DNA of 64,000 bases, from assembly GCA_947650285.1 (NCBI GenBank), contig CANTFL010001407.1, positions 124,001 through 188,000 of the forward strand, read 5' to 3'. The number at the start of each line of letters is the position of its first letter. Positions within the stretch are counted from its first letter, which is position 1. Positions 28,100-38,899 of this stretch are shown here, piece by piece. Origin of the DNA: Hyaloperonospora brassicae (lineage: Eukaryota; Oomycota; Peronosporomycetes; Peronosporales; Peronosporaceae). The notes beneath the pieces are model-generated. The model did no database searches. It was not told where the DNA came from and was given only the letters and a program-made list of their open reading frames with translations. Both the position numbers and the translations under genes were made by a program.

Positions 28100-30570
28100 G
28101 AAACGCCTAGTGGCTAGAGATATATGTGCGCACGGCGCTGAAAAACCTCAAAGTCGTAGAATTAATCTTGGCGAAGCGAGCAGTCGCATTTTCACGATTT
28201 TTCGTGTTCAAGATATCCGCGCCACTTCACCAAGAATTAGTTTTGGCCGTTGCGATGACGTCGCTTCATAGTCTTATTGGTTTGATACAGGCGGTCACCG
28301 TGCTCGTCGAGTAGAACCAGGGGGGATAGACACGTTAAATACATACGATGCCAGTTCGCGCCAAGTAATATATGGCTTGTATAACAAGGTGCAGTGTCTT
28401 CTCGAGCGTGTATAACCCCTTGACTTAATCGAGAGTCGGCTATCAGTCCCGGAGCAGCGTCAAATTTCGTTTGGAGGGATAGCTCGATATCCGGATGCGG
28501 ATGAAGTTATTCGTGTCACTGCCATCTTTGGCAGTGCAAGCACCTCAAAATGTACAAGATGAGTATCTAGATACGGCGTCGTTAACCTGACAAAAATATC
28601 GGTGTATGTAAACTACTTGCTTCAATTTGAGCATACAAGCGAGTCCCTTCTAAGCGACGACCACAAATGGCCCAGTGAAGCATGAACGCACCTTTTTTTG
28701 AAGACAGCGGATACTACATTTGTACCTATATTTTTAGCATTGAGTAATACTTGGTCTCCGACCGCATAACTTTTCAATACAACCTCTCCCCTTAGCATCA
28801 TCTTGTTTTTTTCTGTTTATCTTGGCTATTATCCAGACCGTTACGCACATGCAGTAACACTTTTAATCGCTTTGCGAGGAAATCGCTTACCTGTTTGTAA
28901 ACACTAGCAGGGATGATTTCAGCAAGCCGATCGACTATCTCTCCCTCACCAATCCCTACACCACGGAGTGGTAGCATTAACAAAATCGAGGGTGTGTGAA
29001 GACGTTCAAGCAAAACGGAGTAATGCCTGTAGAGGCATGAACAGTGTTGCTCAGTGCAAAACTAACGACAGGGAGCATCGAGCTCCGAAGTTGCAGCGTG
29101 TAAGCGAAATCAATGCGTAAGATGGCACCGATAACGCTATTCAATCGCTGGGTTTGACCATCGGTCTGCAGACGATCAGCAGTGAACGTGTCCAATCGTG
29201 TGTCTATCACTCAGAAGAAGAATTTCCAAAACTTCCTAATGCAGCGAGGGTCTCTATCAGATATAATTGCCTCACGCAAACCGTGGTGTAGAAACACTCG
29301 ATTGATACACAGCGTAGATGTACCTTCACCATCAACTGTATCTCGCACAGCCGTCAAGGAAAAGACATTTTGCGCAAATGGTCAGCAAAGACCACAATAA
29401 CTATGATGACATTCGTGTCTTTTGGTAATACAAACACAAAATTCATACTGATGGACTCCCAACACCCCGTGGGTACAGGTAGCCTAGCGAGCGGCGTAGC
29501 CGCATGTGCTGAGGATTTACCCCACTGAAAATTCTTGCACGTAAAAATTCGATCATATATGTATTTGCATAGCTTAAGCCCCCCTACATCGGCATACTGC
29601 GTCATAGGTCTTCTCTCGGCCGAAATTACCGCTCAACGTGGTATCGTTCTTCTCAATGAGAATTTAATACTTAGCTCCTTATCATGAGAGACAACGATGC
29701 GAGGAGTATCCTAAACGTCTGTTCTGTAGCACGACAGGCCTCGATCGATGGAGTATCGATGTTTTCTTGCACGTAATAATGCTGACAGTTCTATATCTAT
29801 GTCGGCAAACGTCTCGCTTCAAAAATCACGTAGCAGAGCTACACATTGCTCATCTTTGGAGCATGCCGTACGGATTGGGTCAGTGACTGACGACGTCAGG
29901 TTCGTAGCATGAGCAAGCTTATATTGAGGCCTACGCGACAATGCATCGGCCAACAAGTTCTGCTTGCCCAAAATTTGTGCTTCACCTCGACGTTGTATTC
30001 GGCAAAGAAAGAAAGCTAACAAGCCATTATCTGAGAGATATGAGGCAAATGCGTTGCAGTCCGTATTCTGTATGATCGTTATCGATAAAAAAAGGCTTGG
30101 AGCCAAGCACATGGCTCTGATTTTGACGAGAACAGGCTTTATAGCAAGAAACTTTTTGTCATGAACTGGATCGTTCTTCTCTGCATATTTCAGCTGGCGA
30201 GACTCAAAAGCGACAACACGCTGATGACCATACGGGTCATCTCGCAATAATGCACATTCAATGATGAAATAGGAAGCGTTGCAGAAGACACTGAATGGTC
30301 TTGAAGGATCTGGAAAGGATAGGCCTGGGGATAGAATAATACTTTCCTTGACCGCTTTAAATGAATCATTTCGTGTAATAATTCAGCACCATTTCATATC
30401 CTGCAAAAGGAGGTTGGTTGATGGCCGAGTCATGTCTGCGTAATTCACATTGTACTTGTTCAAGTAGTTAGAGAGTCTGAGCCACTGTCATATTAATTTT
30501 GGTTCGTCGTCTCCAGGAAATTGACAATAGTTTTAGCACTAGCGAAATGAGTATATAAAAACTTTTCTTA
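28100..30570 (-). pseudogene. Ty3/gypsy chromovirus pol relic, left copy
   Basis: This is the 3' half of a gypsy-type pol gene read on the minus strand and broken by many stops and frameshifts. In element order there is the region after reverse transcriptase (near 30,450, NYLNKYNVNYADMTRP). Next come the RNase H region (30,247-29,819, with VVAFESRQLKYAEKND and KQNLLADALSRRPQ) and the integrase zinc-binding region and core (29,605-29,010, with LPVPTGCWESIS and, in the last part, QTDGQTQRLNSV and NTVHASTG). A chromodomain remnant with LVKWRGY lies near 28,230. The chromodomain marks it as a chromovirus. No reverse transcriptase core, gag or LTR was found attached. It cannot move by itself. Confidence 0.85.
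28632..30465 (-). repeat. Inner tract of the inverted gypsy pair, left arm
   Basis: This arm is about 99% identical to the reverse complement of 34,595-36,418; by eye I found roughly 18 differences across 1.83 kb, including shared stop codons and frameshifts. On either side the two relics still align but are clearly diverged, so the arm has sharp edges inside a longer homology. Confidence 0.8.
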
Positions 30571-32690
30571 ATAATAAATTATTTCAAAATTCGGAATATC
30601 TATAGTGCAAAAATATCAATATCCGGCCTTCGCATACAGCTGTACGTGTAGATACACTAAAGCACCGACCATATATATTATTATGTTGATCCACGTCGAA
30701 ACACACGCTAGATGCAGGACTATTGTCAAAAATGCCTCGATGATATTTGTAAAATCACGTCATTACACGACGAAATGTAAAGAGGGCAAAAAGTGACTTA
30801 AATGGTACAATGAGCCACTCCAAAAGCATACCCTTAAGTTTATGACTGCAGATAATGGTTATCACTGTCTCGCATGAGTAATTGGTAATTACCGTCGACT
30901 AAGTCGTGTGAACTAAATCTATATTATTTACTATGGCGTTCAAAAGCACATCCTTTATCATAATAGGTGTCTAGTTGGTAAAGTAGCCTTTTATAAGATT
31001 ATACAATGCGTCACTTACCATTCGGCTTCTTGACACAATATATAGGCGTAAATGGGATACTTACTCTCCCGTACCATTCCTGTTGCGTGTTTAGCACGAA
31101 AGTAGGCGTTTATGACGTCGCAATGTTTCTTTTTAAGTTCAACTGTCTTGTTCTACAGTACTCGATCCATTAAACTCTGTCAAATTCATGATGAACACCA
31201 CTATCGGGAGGTAAAACGTAATGTGGATTGTAACAAAACACGTCCTGGTCATTCTACCCAAATCATAGAAGGAATGTATTAGGTCTTGAAAAATCGCGGA
31301 ATTACTATTGTCACCGAGTTCCATCTTCGTGTCTTTGATTATAGATTAGTCCATGAGTGAGGAATCTTTTTGCTCAGAGTCAAGGCGAATGACCACAATT
31401 TCAATAAGTCGCCTGTGTTGAAGATCTGGCTAAACTGCCCATCCAACATTTTTTATATCTCGGACAACCTTTTCAAGATGAAAAGGCTCAAAATTTATGC
31501 TGCCATCGACATGACTAGTCACTATATAGACAAGTGTATATAGTTTATAAGTATTTTTATTATCGTTACACGACATAGACGCTTTGCGATTACTGCTTTT
31601 TCATGTAATTTTGTTAAAAATTCTTTAAAATCTAAATATAATCACAATCAATTCAATTTTGACAATGAAAAAAAATCAAATTAATTTTGAAAAAAATAAT
31701 TTTTTTTTATAATTCTTATAAACTTTTTACCGCCTGACTTCGCTGCCGTTTTCTACTGAGAGCTTACATCATAATCAGTGTAGAAAAAAAATTCTCTGTT
31801 CAATCGACTATCATATCATGCTCTATACGAGAGCTGATGTCTTGACCGACATATATTAAAGACTTGATACAACGCTGAACTAAGTGATTTTATAGGAGCC
31901 ACTTCACGCGCATCATGTGAGCTCGCTTAAAAATGTTCCAACCCTAGGCCAACAATGATTGCAGCGTTTTTTGGTCTAATAGCACTATAGGTACTACCAA
32001 ATGAAAATGGTGACGCAACAATATCCATTTATAAGACCAGCTTAAGACGTATGTCATTCCCAAATTAGGTGGATATATATTTGACAAAATAATGTTCAAC
32101 ACACTAGCCAATTTCAGGCTGTAGTTCGGTCAATAGCACTATCATTCCCTAGCAGAGGTGGGTTCATAACTCTCCAAAACTCCGCGACAAATTGTGCGCG
32201 TGGTGTCTATGATCTTAGACCTCCAAGCAATCCATCTCTCATGGCGTTCCAGCCATGTTATTCCTAATATGACATAACACTTCTTGTATAAGTATAAAAG
32301 CAGCTTTCCACGATATGTAAGGTACCGTAACGTAAACCTATATTTTGGCAATACTGTTTGCTGTGACAAACTTGTCTGTCGACAGGAAAACGGTGATAGG
32401 GTCACTATCTTGAGACATTCGAGCTCCAGCATTTGGTTGAAACCCTCGGAGGGAAAGACGACGACCAGAAATGCCAAATGCCTCGAAATCGATGATAATT
32501 GTCCAAGGGTATAAAAACCCATTATCAGTTTCTATACTTAATTTATTTCGGATTTACAAACACGTTTCGTGTAATAGAGCAGATAGCTATGGGGGTCTAG
32601 CCCTATACCCCATTATCCCTCTGAGGTATCAAAAAACCTTGTTCATCCACAGTAGGCCCCGTACCTACTGAAGGTTGACGTATTCCTGTG
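30571..32690. other. Spacer of the inverted gypsy pair, first part
   Basis: This is AT-rich sequence between the two gypsy relics. A low-complexity A/T stretch with long A and T runs lies at 31,600-31,720. Open frames up to 126 codons near 32,142-32,522 overlap on both strands and match nothing. It may contain drifted gag or reverse transcriptase sequence of the flanking relics, but I cannot show it. Confidence 0.45.
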
Positions 32691-32694
32691 CCAA

Positions 32695-32935
32695 ACCAGG
32701 GTTATGGTTGTTGGCAGGGCTCGACTCACGTTAGCCTGTAGCTGCTTGCGCAATGTACATCCGGGATGTAAGCGCGTAATGCGTTCACACGTATAGAGGT
32801 GACAGATTCCATTTAGTCTATTAACAACTTGAAGCTCTGTCGAATTATTAACATCAACCTCAGCATTGCTAAGTTGCAAATTATTAGGTCTGGATATCGC
32901 TGAAGTGCTCATAAAGCTGCAGCTTGCTTGGGTAC
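32695..32935 (+). repeat. Dispersed repeat family B, copy 2
   Basis: The segment matches 15,990-16,180 on the same strand through GCTGCTTGCGCA, a GGATGTAAGCGC block, CAGCATTGCTAAGTTG and GCTGAAGTGCTC, with unequal gaps. It lies in the spacer between the gypsy arms, so it could be part of that element (for example gag or leader) or an independent insertion. Confidence 0.45.
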
Positions 32936-34430
32936 GGCTCGAGTTATACAAATTCCAAAACTTATAAACAAGCTGGTTTTTTTAGTCTACATTGCGTTCT
33001 AGGTCGACAGCCCCGTCCAAGATGGTAAGGTAAACACGCGAAAAAAATTTTCTGGCGGGGCCAAAACGAAGACTTTGTATAAAACCTTCACATGGACTAC
33101 ATTAAATAAGGCTCATTTTGCATAGCAGCTACAAGTGTAATTAACTTTAAAATACTTTTTGACAATTCAGCCTTTCTCTGGTGGGTAGGATAGAAGTTCG
33201 ATCGTACGCGATATACTGGGTAGGGCGGCACGAAAACGCGGGGAAGCAGTCGATTAAATATTACTTGTCTGAGTTTGGATTCATCAAAAACGCACTGCAC
33301 GTGAATTGCTATTATCTCGCCCAATGTTCGGGCATATTAATTTCCACCGCGACCCGCTGATACTTAGTTAAGGAACGACCGACCAAACAACCATCCTTAC
33401 CTCACTTATCCAGAGGATAAGACTCCTGTTGAAAACGGAGATGTCATAGCGGACACTCCCATCCGGGTCGACGCCCCAGCTGCCAGGTTGGTTAGTAATA
33501 TTAGGTGATTTGTGTGAATACACTAAGTTCTAGAAGGTTTTTAGTTGTCGAGCTCAGAATAGGATAATATCACACGTCTGTATTGATAAAGCCACTGGCG
33601 AGACTCCTGAGGCGATTCGAAACGCGTCTGGCGCGCGCATTAATATAGAATTCATTGACCATACTTTCTTCGTTTTTTCAGATCTTTCCTTCTACATAAT
33701 TTTTTTTGTATGGAGTACAATCTCATGTCCAACTTAACTGGACGAGGTTTGGTCCCTTTTTGAAATAAAAAACAAGGCGAATTGACATGGAATAAATAAT
33801 CGATCCTGACCCGCCCTAAAATAATTATTTTGGATTCCATATAGATCTAAAGACAAGTGTTTAACGCGTCTAGGCCTTGTGAAATATTAAAACCTACATA
33901 CTCTGATTCCACAGTTGTAGTCAGATTATCAAGCGCGACATTCTCGGTCTTTAAGAGAGAGGCTGATTGTATCATTCTCATGGACAATCAGTCTTACCAG
34001 ACCCAGGATAAGAATATCTATAGTAATTATAAGAGCAGCGGATATATTGCAGCAGTTAAATTGAAAAGTCTTTTTTCTCCACAATCATTAACGTTTTCTT
34101 ATGGAATCGACTAGTAGCGTAAACGAGCTAAAATTTCCAGGTCTTTGCTTAAAGATCTAAACGGTTTGGCGAATTAACAGAGCACTGTGCTCATAGTCTA
34201 CACTTAAGCAAGGCTAACATATGTCTTACTAAACCCTAGACGTCTTACTCAGGTACATGTCTGTATATTACAAAAAAATTGAACTTTGTTTTTATCTATG
34301 TGAAAAGCACCCATCGCGTAATCTTCCCGTATCTAGCTGCTAATTATCTAAAGCAGTACCATTAAAAGATGTTTTATCTGGTCGCTAAAGCACGTCCGCT
34401 TGAAAAATAATGTGGTGTGTTAGTATCAAT
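32936..34430. other. Spacer of the inverted gypsy pair, second part
   Basis: The stretch is AT-rich without recognisable coding. Open frames under 90 codons show no conserved motif. I looked for the reverse-transcriptase YxDD region that should precede the relic at 34.4 kb and did not find it. Confidence 0.45.
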
Positions 34431-34439
34431 TTTCAATGG

Positions 34440-36900
34440 ATTCTGATCTTAGGTCTGTATTGCTTATGTGGTATCGGTCATCGAGCGAATTGTACCCCCT
34501 TCCATTACGTGCAAAACCTGAATCTACGCTAAATATTGTCAATATACTATTAGCGGAGATCCTAACGACTAACAAAGACAGCTTGGTCCCTTTAACTACT
34601 TGCACAAGTACAATGTGAATTACGCAGACATGACTCGGCCATCAACCAACCTCCTTTTGTAGGATATGAAATGGTGCTGAATTATTACACGAAATGATTC
34701 ATTTAAAGCGGTCAAGGAAAGTATTATTCTATCCCCAGGTTTATCCTTTCCAGATCCTTCAAGGTCCTTCAGTGTCTTCTGCAACGCTTCCTATTTCATC
34801 ATTGAATGTGCATTATTGCGAGATGACCCGTATGGTCATCAGCGTGTTGTCGCTTTTGAGTCTCGCCAGCTGAAATATGCAGAGAAGAACGATACAGTTC
34901 ATGACAAAAAGTTTCTTGCTATAAAGCCTGTTCTCGTCAAAATCAGAGCCATGTGCTTGGCTCCAAGCCTTTTTTTATCGATAACGATCATACAGAATAC
35001 GGACTGCAACGCATTTGCCTCATATCTCTCAGATAATGGCTTGTTAGCTTTCTTTCTTTGCCGAATACAACGTCGAGGTGAAGCACAAATTTTGGGCAAG
35101 CAGAACTTGTTGGCCGATGCATTGTCGCGTAGGCCTCAATATAAGCTTGCTCATGCTACGAACCTGACGTCGTCAGTCACTGACCCAATCCGTACGGCAT
35201 GCTCCAAAGATGAGCAATGTGTAGCTCTGCTACGTGATTTTTGAAGCGAGACGTTTGCCGACATAGATATAGAACTGTCAGCATTATTACGTGCAAGAAA
35301 ACATCGATACTCCATCGATCGAGGCCTGTCGTGCTACAGAACCGACGTTTAGGATACTCCTCGCATCGTTGTCTCTCATGATGAGGAGCTAAGTATTAAA
35401 TTCTCATTGAGAAGAACGATACCACGTTGAGCGGTAATTTCGGCCGAGAGAAGACCTATGACGCAGTATGCCGATGTAGGGGGGCTTAAGCTATGCAAAT
35501 ACATATATGATCGAATTTTTACGTGCAAGAATTTTCAGTGGGGTAAATCCTCAGCACATGCGGCTACGCCGCTCGCTAGGCTACCTGTACCCACGGGGTG
35601 TTGGGAGTCCATCAGTATAAATTTTGTGTTTGTATTACCAAAAGACACGAATGTCATCATAGTTATTGTGGTCTTTGCTGACCATTTGCGCAAAATGTCT
35701 TTTCCTTGACGGCTGTGCGAGATACAGTTGATGGTGAAGGTACATCTACGCTGTGTATCAATCGAGTGTTTCTACACCACGGTTTGCGTGAGGCAATTAT
35801 ATCTGATAGAGACCCTCGCTGCATTAGGAAGTTTTGGAAATTCTTCTTCTGAGTGATAGACACACGATTGGACACGTTCACTGCTGATCGTCTGCAGACC
35901 GATGGTCAAACCCAGCGATTGAATAGCGTTATCGGTGCCATCTTACGCATTGATTTCGCTTACACACTGCAACTTCGGAGCTCGATGCTCCCTGTCGTTA
36001 GTTTTGCACTGAACAACACTGTTCATGCCTCTACAGGCATTACTCCGTTTTGCTTGAACGTCCTCACACACCCTCGATTTTGTAAATGCTACCACTCCGT
36101 GGTGTAGGGATTGGTGAGGGAGAGATGGTCGATCGGCTTGCTGAAATCATCCCTGCTAGTGTTTACAAACAGGTAAGCGATTTCCTCGCAAAGCGATTAA
36201 AAGTGTTACTGCATGTGCGTAACGGTCTGTATAATAGCCAAGATAAACAGAAAAAAACAAGATGATGCTAAGGGGAGAGGTTGTATTGAAAAGTTATGCG
36301 GTCGGAGACCAAGTATTACTCAATGCTAAAAATATAGGTACAAATGTAGTATCCGCTGTCTTCCAAAAAAAGGTGCGTTCATGCTTCACTGGGCCATTCT
36401 TGGTCGTCGCTTAAAAGGGACTCGCTTATACGCTAAACTTTCCGCGCAAATGGCGCACACACCCTATGTTCTACGTTGGCTAACCTAAGCCGTATCGAAA
36501 TCTGTCCCCCGTTAAATCGGACGCCCTTTCTTCGCGACATATGGCCATTATATTGGCTGCTATAACCAAATCAGAATGTCAAGCTGATATTTTATCCCGG
36601 TTAGGCCCGACTGTAACGCCTAGAATCAAGCTTGCGTAGCGTCGATTGCACTCTGGATCTTAACCTTAGTCTCGCGGAGAAATTTCAATTCGAGAAGCAG
36701 CTGCTAATGCCCCCCTTGGGTACACCGACGACAACCGACGCTGCATGATGAGAAAGGAACCACCATTCGATGTGTAGAGATATCAACAATGACGTCGTCG
36801 ACATGGCCAATACCAGTATCTGGTGAAGTAAAGTGATTATTTGGCGGCGGAGACCTCATATGAGCATTAGATACCCTTTCTGCAGGATTGCCTATGCGCC
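34440..36900 (+). pseudogene. Ty3/gypsy chromovirus pol relic, right copy
   Basis: The mirror copy of the relic at 28.1-30.6 kb lies on the plus strand. It begins with a diverged lead-in near 34,530-34,600 (NYLHKYNVNYADMTRP) and continues with RNase H (34,816-35,244, with KQNLLADALSRRPQ). Integrase follows (35,458-36,107, with QTDGQTQRLNSV, NNTVHASTG and TPFCLNV), then a post-integrase stretch with YAVGDQVLLNAKN near 36,290. A THPMFYVG box lies near 36,460. A chromodomain remnant near 36,800-36,860 reads RRRHGQYQYLVK, with a stop where Trp is expected. Stops and frameshifts abound, so it is dead. Outside 34,595-36,418 it is clearly diverged from the left copy. Confidence 0.85.
34595..36418 (+). 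repeat. Inner tract of the inverted gypsy pair, right arm
   Basis: This is the partner arm of 28,632-30,465 in inverted orientation, about 99% alike by eye. Observed differences are mostly single substitutions (for example Pro/Thr, Met/Ile, Ser/Asn and Phe/Leu changes in the broken protein), plus small clusters near both edges. Confidence 0.8.
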
Positions 36901-38005
36901 TTAATTTACTTTTTAACATCTTGGAATGGGTCATCGTAAGACCGATAATGCTTCACACTGACAATGGTGTGAGCTGGTGGGTGGTTAGTCACCGCTTCAC
37001 CAGAACTTACAGCTGCCGGCATAGCCGAATTATACCAGGTGCATGTTTACAATTGGCTTCAGCCTATCAAATCCATATCGAATTTTCGTCTTAAATGACT
37101 GTCCGCCGTATCAACTTTTGCTCTAAGAGATATCACGCTGCTGACGCGTCAATTACGATACCCAGCATACAAACGCAACGTTTTCTTCTTTTTTAGATTC
37201 TTCGGCAAAATATGCGTTAGGTTAGCTACTCGCATCGCAGCCGGTGCTGTGGACATCGAAAGATAGTCGTACTGCATCTATATATAGCGTCTTTGCTGAG
37301 GAAACAAGTGTAGATATTAGCAATAGTTATCGAGGAGAGATTTGGATTGGTCGGCGTTATTCGTAAAGCTAGTACAACCTGCGCCATCTTGAAAAGGATC
37401 AATATAAGATCAACTTACTAAATCTTAGCATACAGTCTAACGAGAGCGTGTATACCGTTTTTCATGAGTCAAACGATTCCGTGTTTCATGGCAAGGCTTT
37501 AGTCGGTAACAGTCTGTTAGTTTCGGACGGAACACCAAATGCTGCAATATTTGCATAGTATACAAATAAGAAAACTTTGACATAAACTTTTGTCGCTGGG
37601 GTCTGTTAGGAAGTGCCCCACTCCGTTGCTTTTTGGAGCAACGATGAATGATGTGTGCGTACCTCATACAGAAAATAAACCGAGTGAAGGTCTGCACATA
37701 CCTTTCAGCCTGATACGCAACCAACACTATATATTTTAGCGTAGTGCAGGATTTCCTTTTGATTAATTGCGCCATCATAGTATATGGATAAATATATCAA
37801 AGGGAAGTTTGATATATTTAGCCATATTTTCTAATCACATTGCAACTCCCCCTGCTGCACAAGAGCCTTGATTTAGACGGCCCGTTTTACCTGGAATTCT
37901 ATATTGCTGCCACATAGGATATGATCTAAACGCTACAAACTTTGCATCCGAAACCTGCGTACAATATCACTTCGTAGAATGAACTATAAAAAGAGATACA
38001 ACTTT
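36901..38005. other. Intergenic, unidentified
   Basis: No gene is supported. A 113-codon minus-strand frame at 37,437-37,778 has no known motif. The possible LTR terminus described separately lies inside this stretch. Confidence 0.4.
37604..37643 (+). repeat. Possible copia LTR terminus with small stem-loop
   Basis: TGTTAGGAAGTGCCCC is followed by CGTTGC and GCAACG arms around an eight-base T-rich loop. A TG start followed by a GTGCCCC word and a stem-loop resembles LTR ends of oomycete copia elements as I remember them. No matching second LTR or CA end was found, so this is weak. The possible copia gag relic at 38.0-38.9 kb is close by. Confidence 0.25.
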
Positions 38006-38009
38006 ATCT

Positions 38010-38890
38010 TGCATTTGCGAAAGTAGTGACAGGCCATACTTGGCTCCCTCCACGCCAATCTTGCCATACGATGCATCAGATTTCCTTCTTTCGCAAGACA
38101 AATAAGATACATACCCGTTCAGGATGTAGGTCTGCTAGTTCGCGGAAGAGGATGGCTGAGAGGAGCACGCGGCTATCTGCCTCCGGTTCATCTCACGACC
38201 AGAGAAGATTGCCATAATTTAATGATGAGTACATCAAAGCGCTTCATCAGCGTGAAAATCAAGCCCAACTCTTTAGCAGCTTCTTTCTGATCAATAGGGT
38301 TCGCTATGCACCGATTTTGTAAATACACATGCATAATAAGCTGATGCAAGAAGTCGGGTTGGTTTCCATATGAAAAATGTTTGACTAACTCATCCTGCAA
38401 TAATTTTGATTTTTTCTTCAGCTGCAACATTAGCTTCGGCAATACATGATCCTCATTATTCGCGACCTCCAAAAAACATCGCTGATTACTGAAAAGAAAT
38501 GTGGCTAAATTTGCTGTCTTGTGCTAGCATGTGACGCACCCATTATCGTAGAATACGGCGATTTAAGTCGATTAAAAAACACTTAACTATGTGTGCCGAA
38601 CCGATTTTGAAGACGATGGTTACATGACAGGAAGAATACTACAAAACGAGGGGTCCATCTAAAGAGGAGGCTGTGTTAATCGGTATGTGTCTAGTCAAGG
38701 CGCAATTGGTATATGCACCACCGATGAAAAGAAGATGATAGCTACAGAACTCGTTACGATATTTATCACCTCAGCATTGGACCAACTTGTACTCCTGCCA
38801 AAGATGTTGCTGTCGACCCCATGACTTGACATATTCTTCTCATCGAAAAGGATGACTTTTTTTAATTGTCCTTTCGTTTGATTTTTCATT
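38010..38890 (-). pseudogene. Possible copia-type gag relic
   Basis: On the minus strand, a frame from about 38,889 (MKNQTKGQLKKVILFDEKN) is followed, after a frame change, by a 94-codon stretch at 38,472-38,188. That stretch is rich in Lys, Leu and Gln, with KKKSKLLQDELVKHFSYGNQ and later NPIDQKEAAKELGLIFTLMK. Near 38,100 a degenerate zinc-knuckle-like segment (CLAKEGNLMHR) follows. The order of N-terminal domain, helical gag core and knuckle is that of copia gag proteins. The frame is broken, and the pol part is missing or unrecognisable. An alternative is another retroelement gag. Confidence 0.4.
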
Positions 38891-38899
38891 CAACACACA

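Noticed and set aside
29964..30164. Frame opposite to the RNase H part of the left gypsy relic, repeated at 34,899-35,099
   Set aside because: It is an antisense shadow, and its duplication is explained by the inverted repeat.
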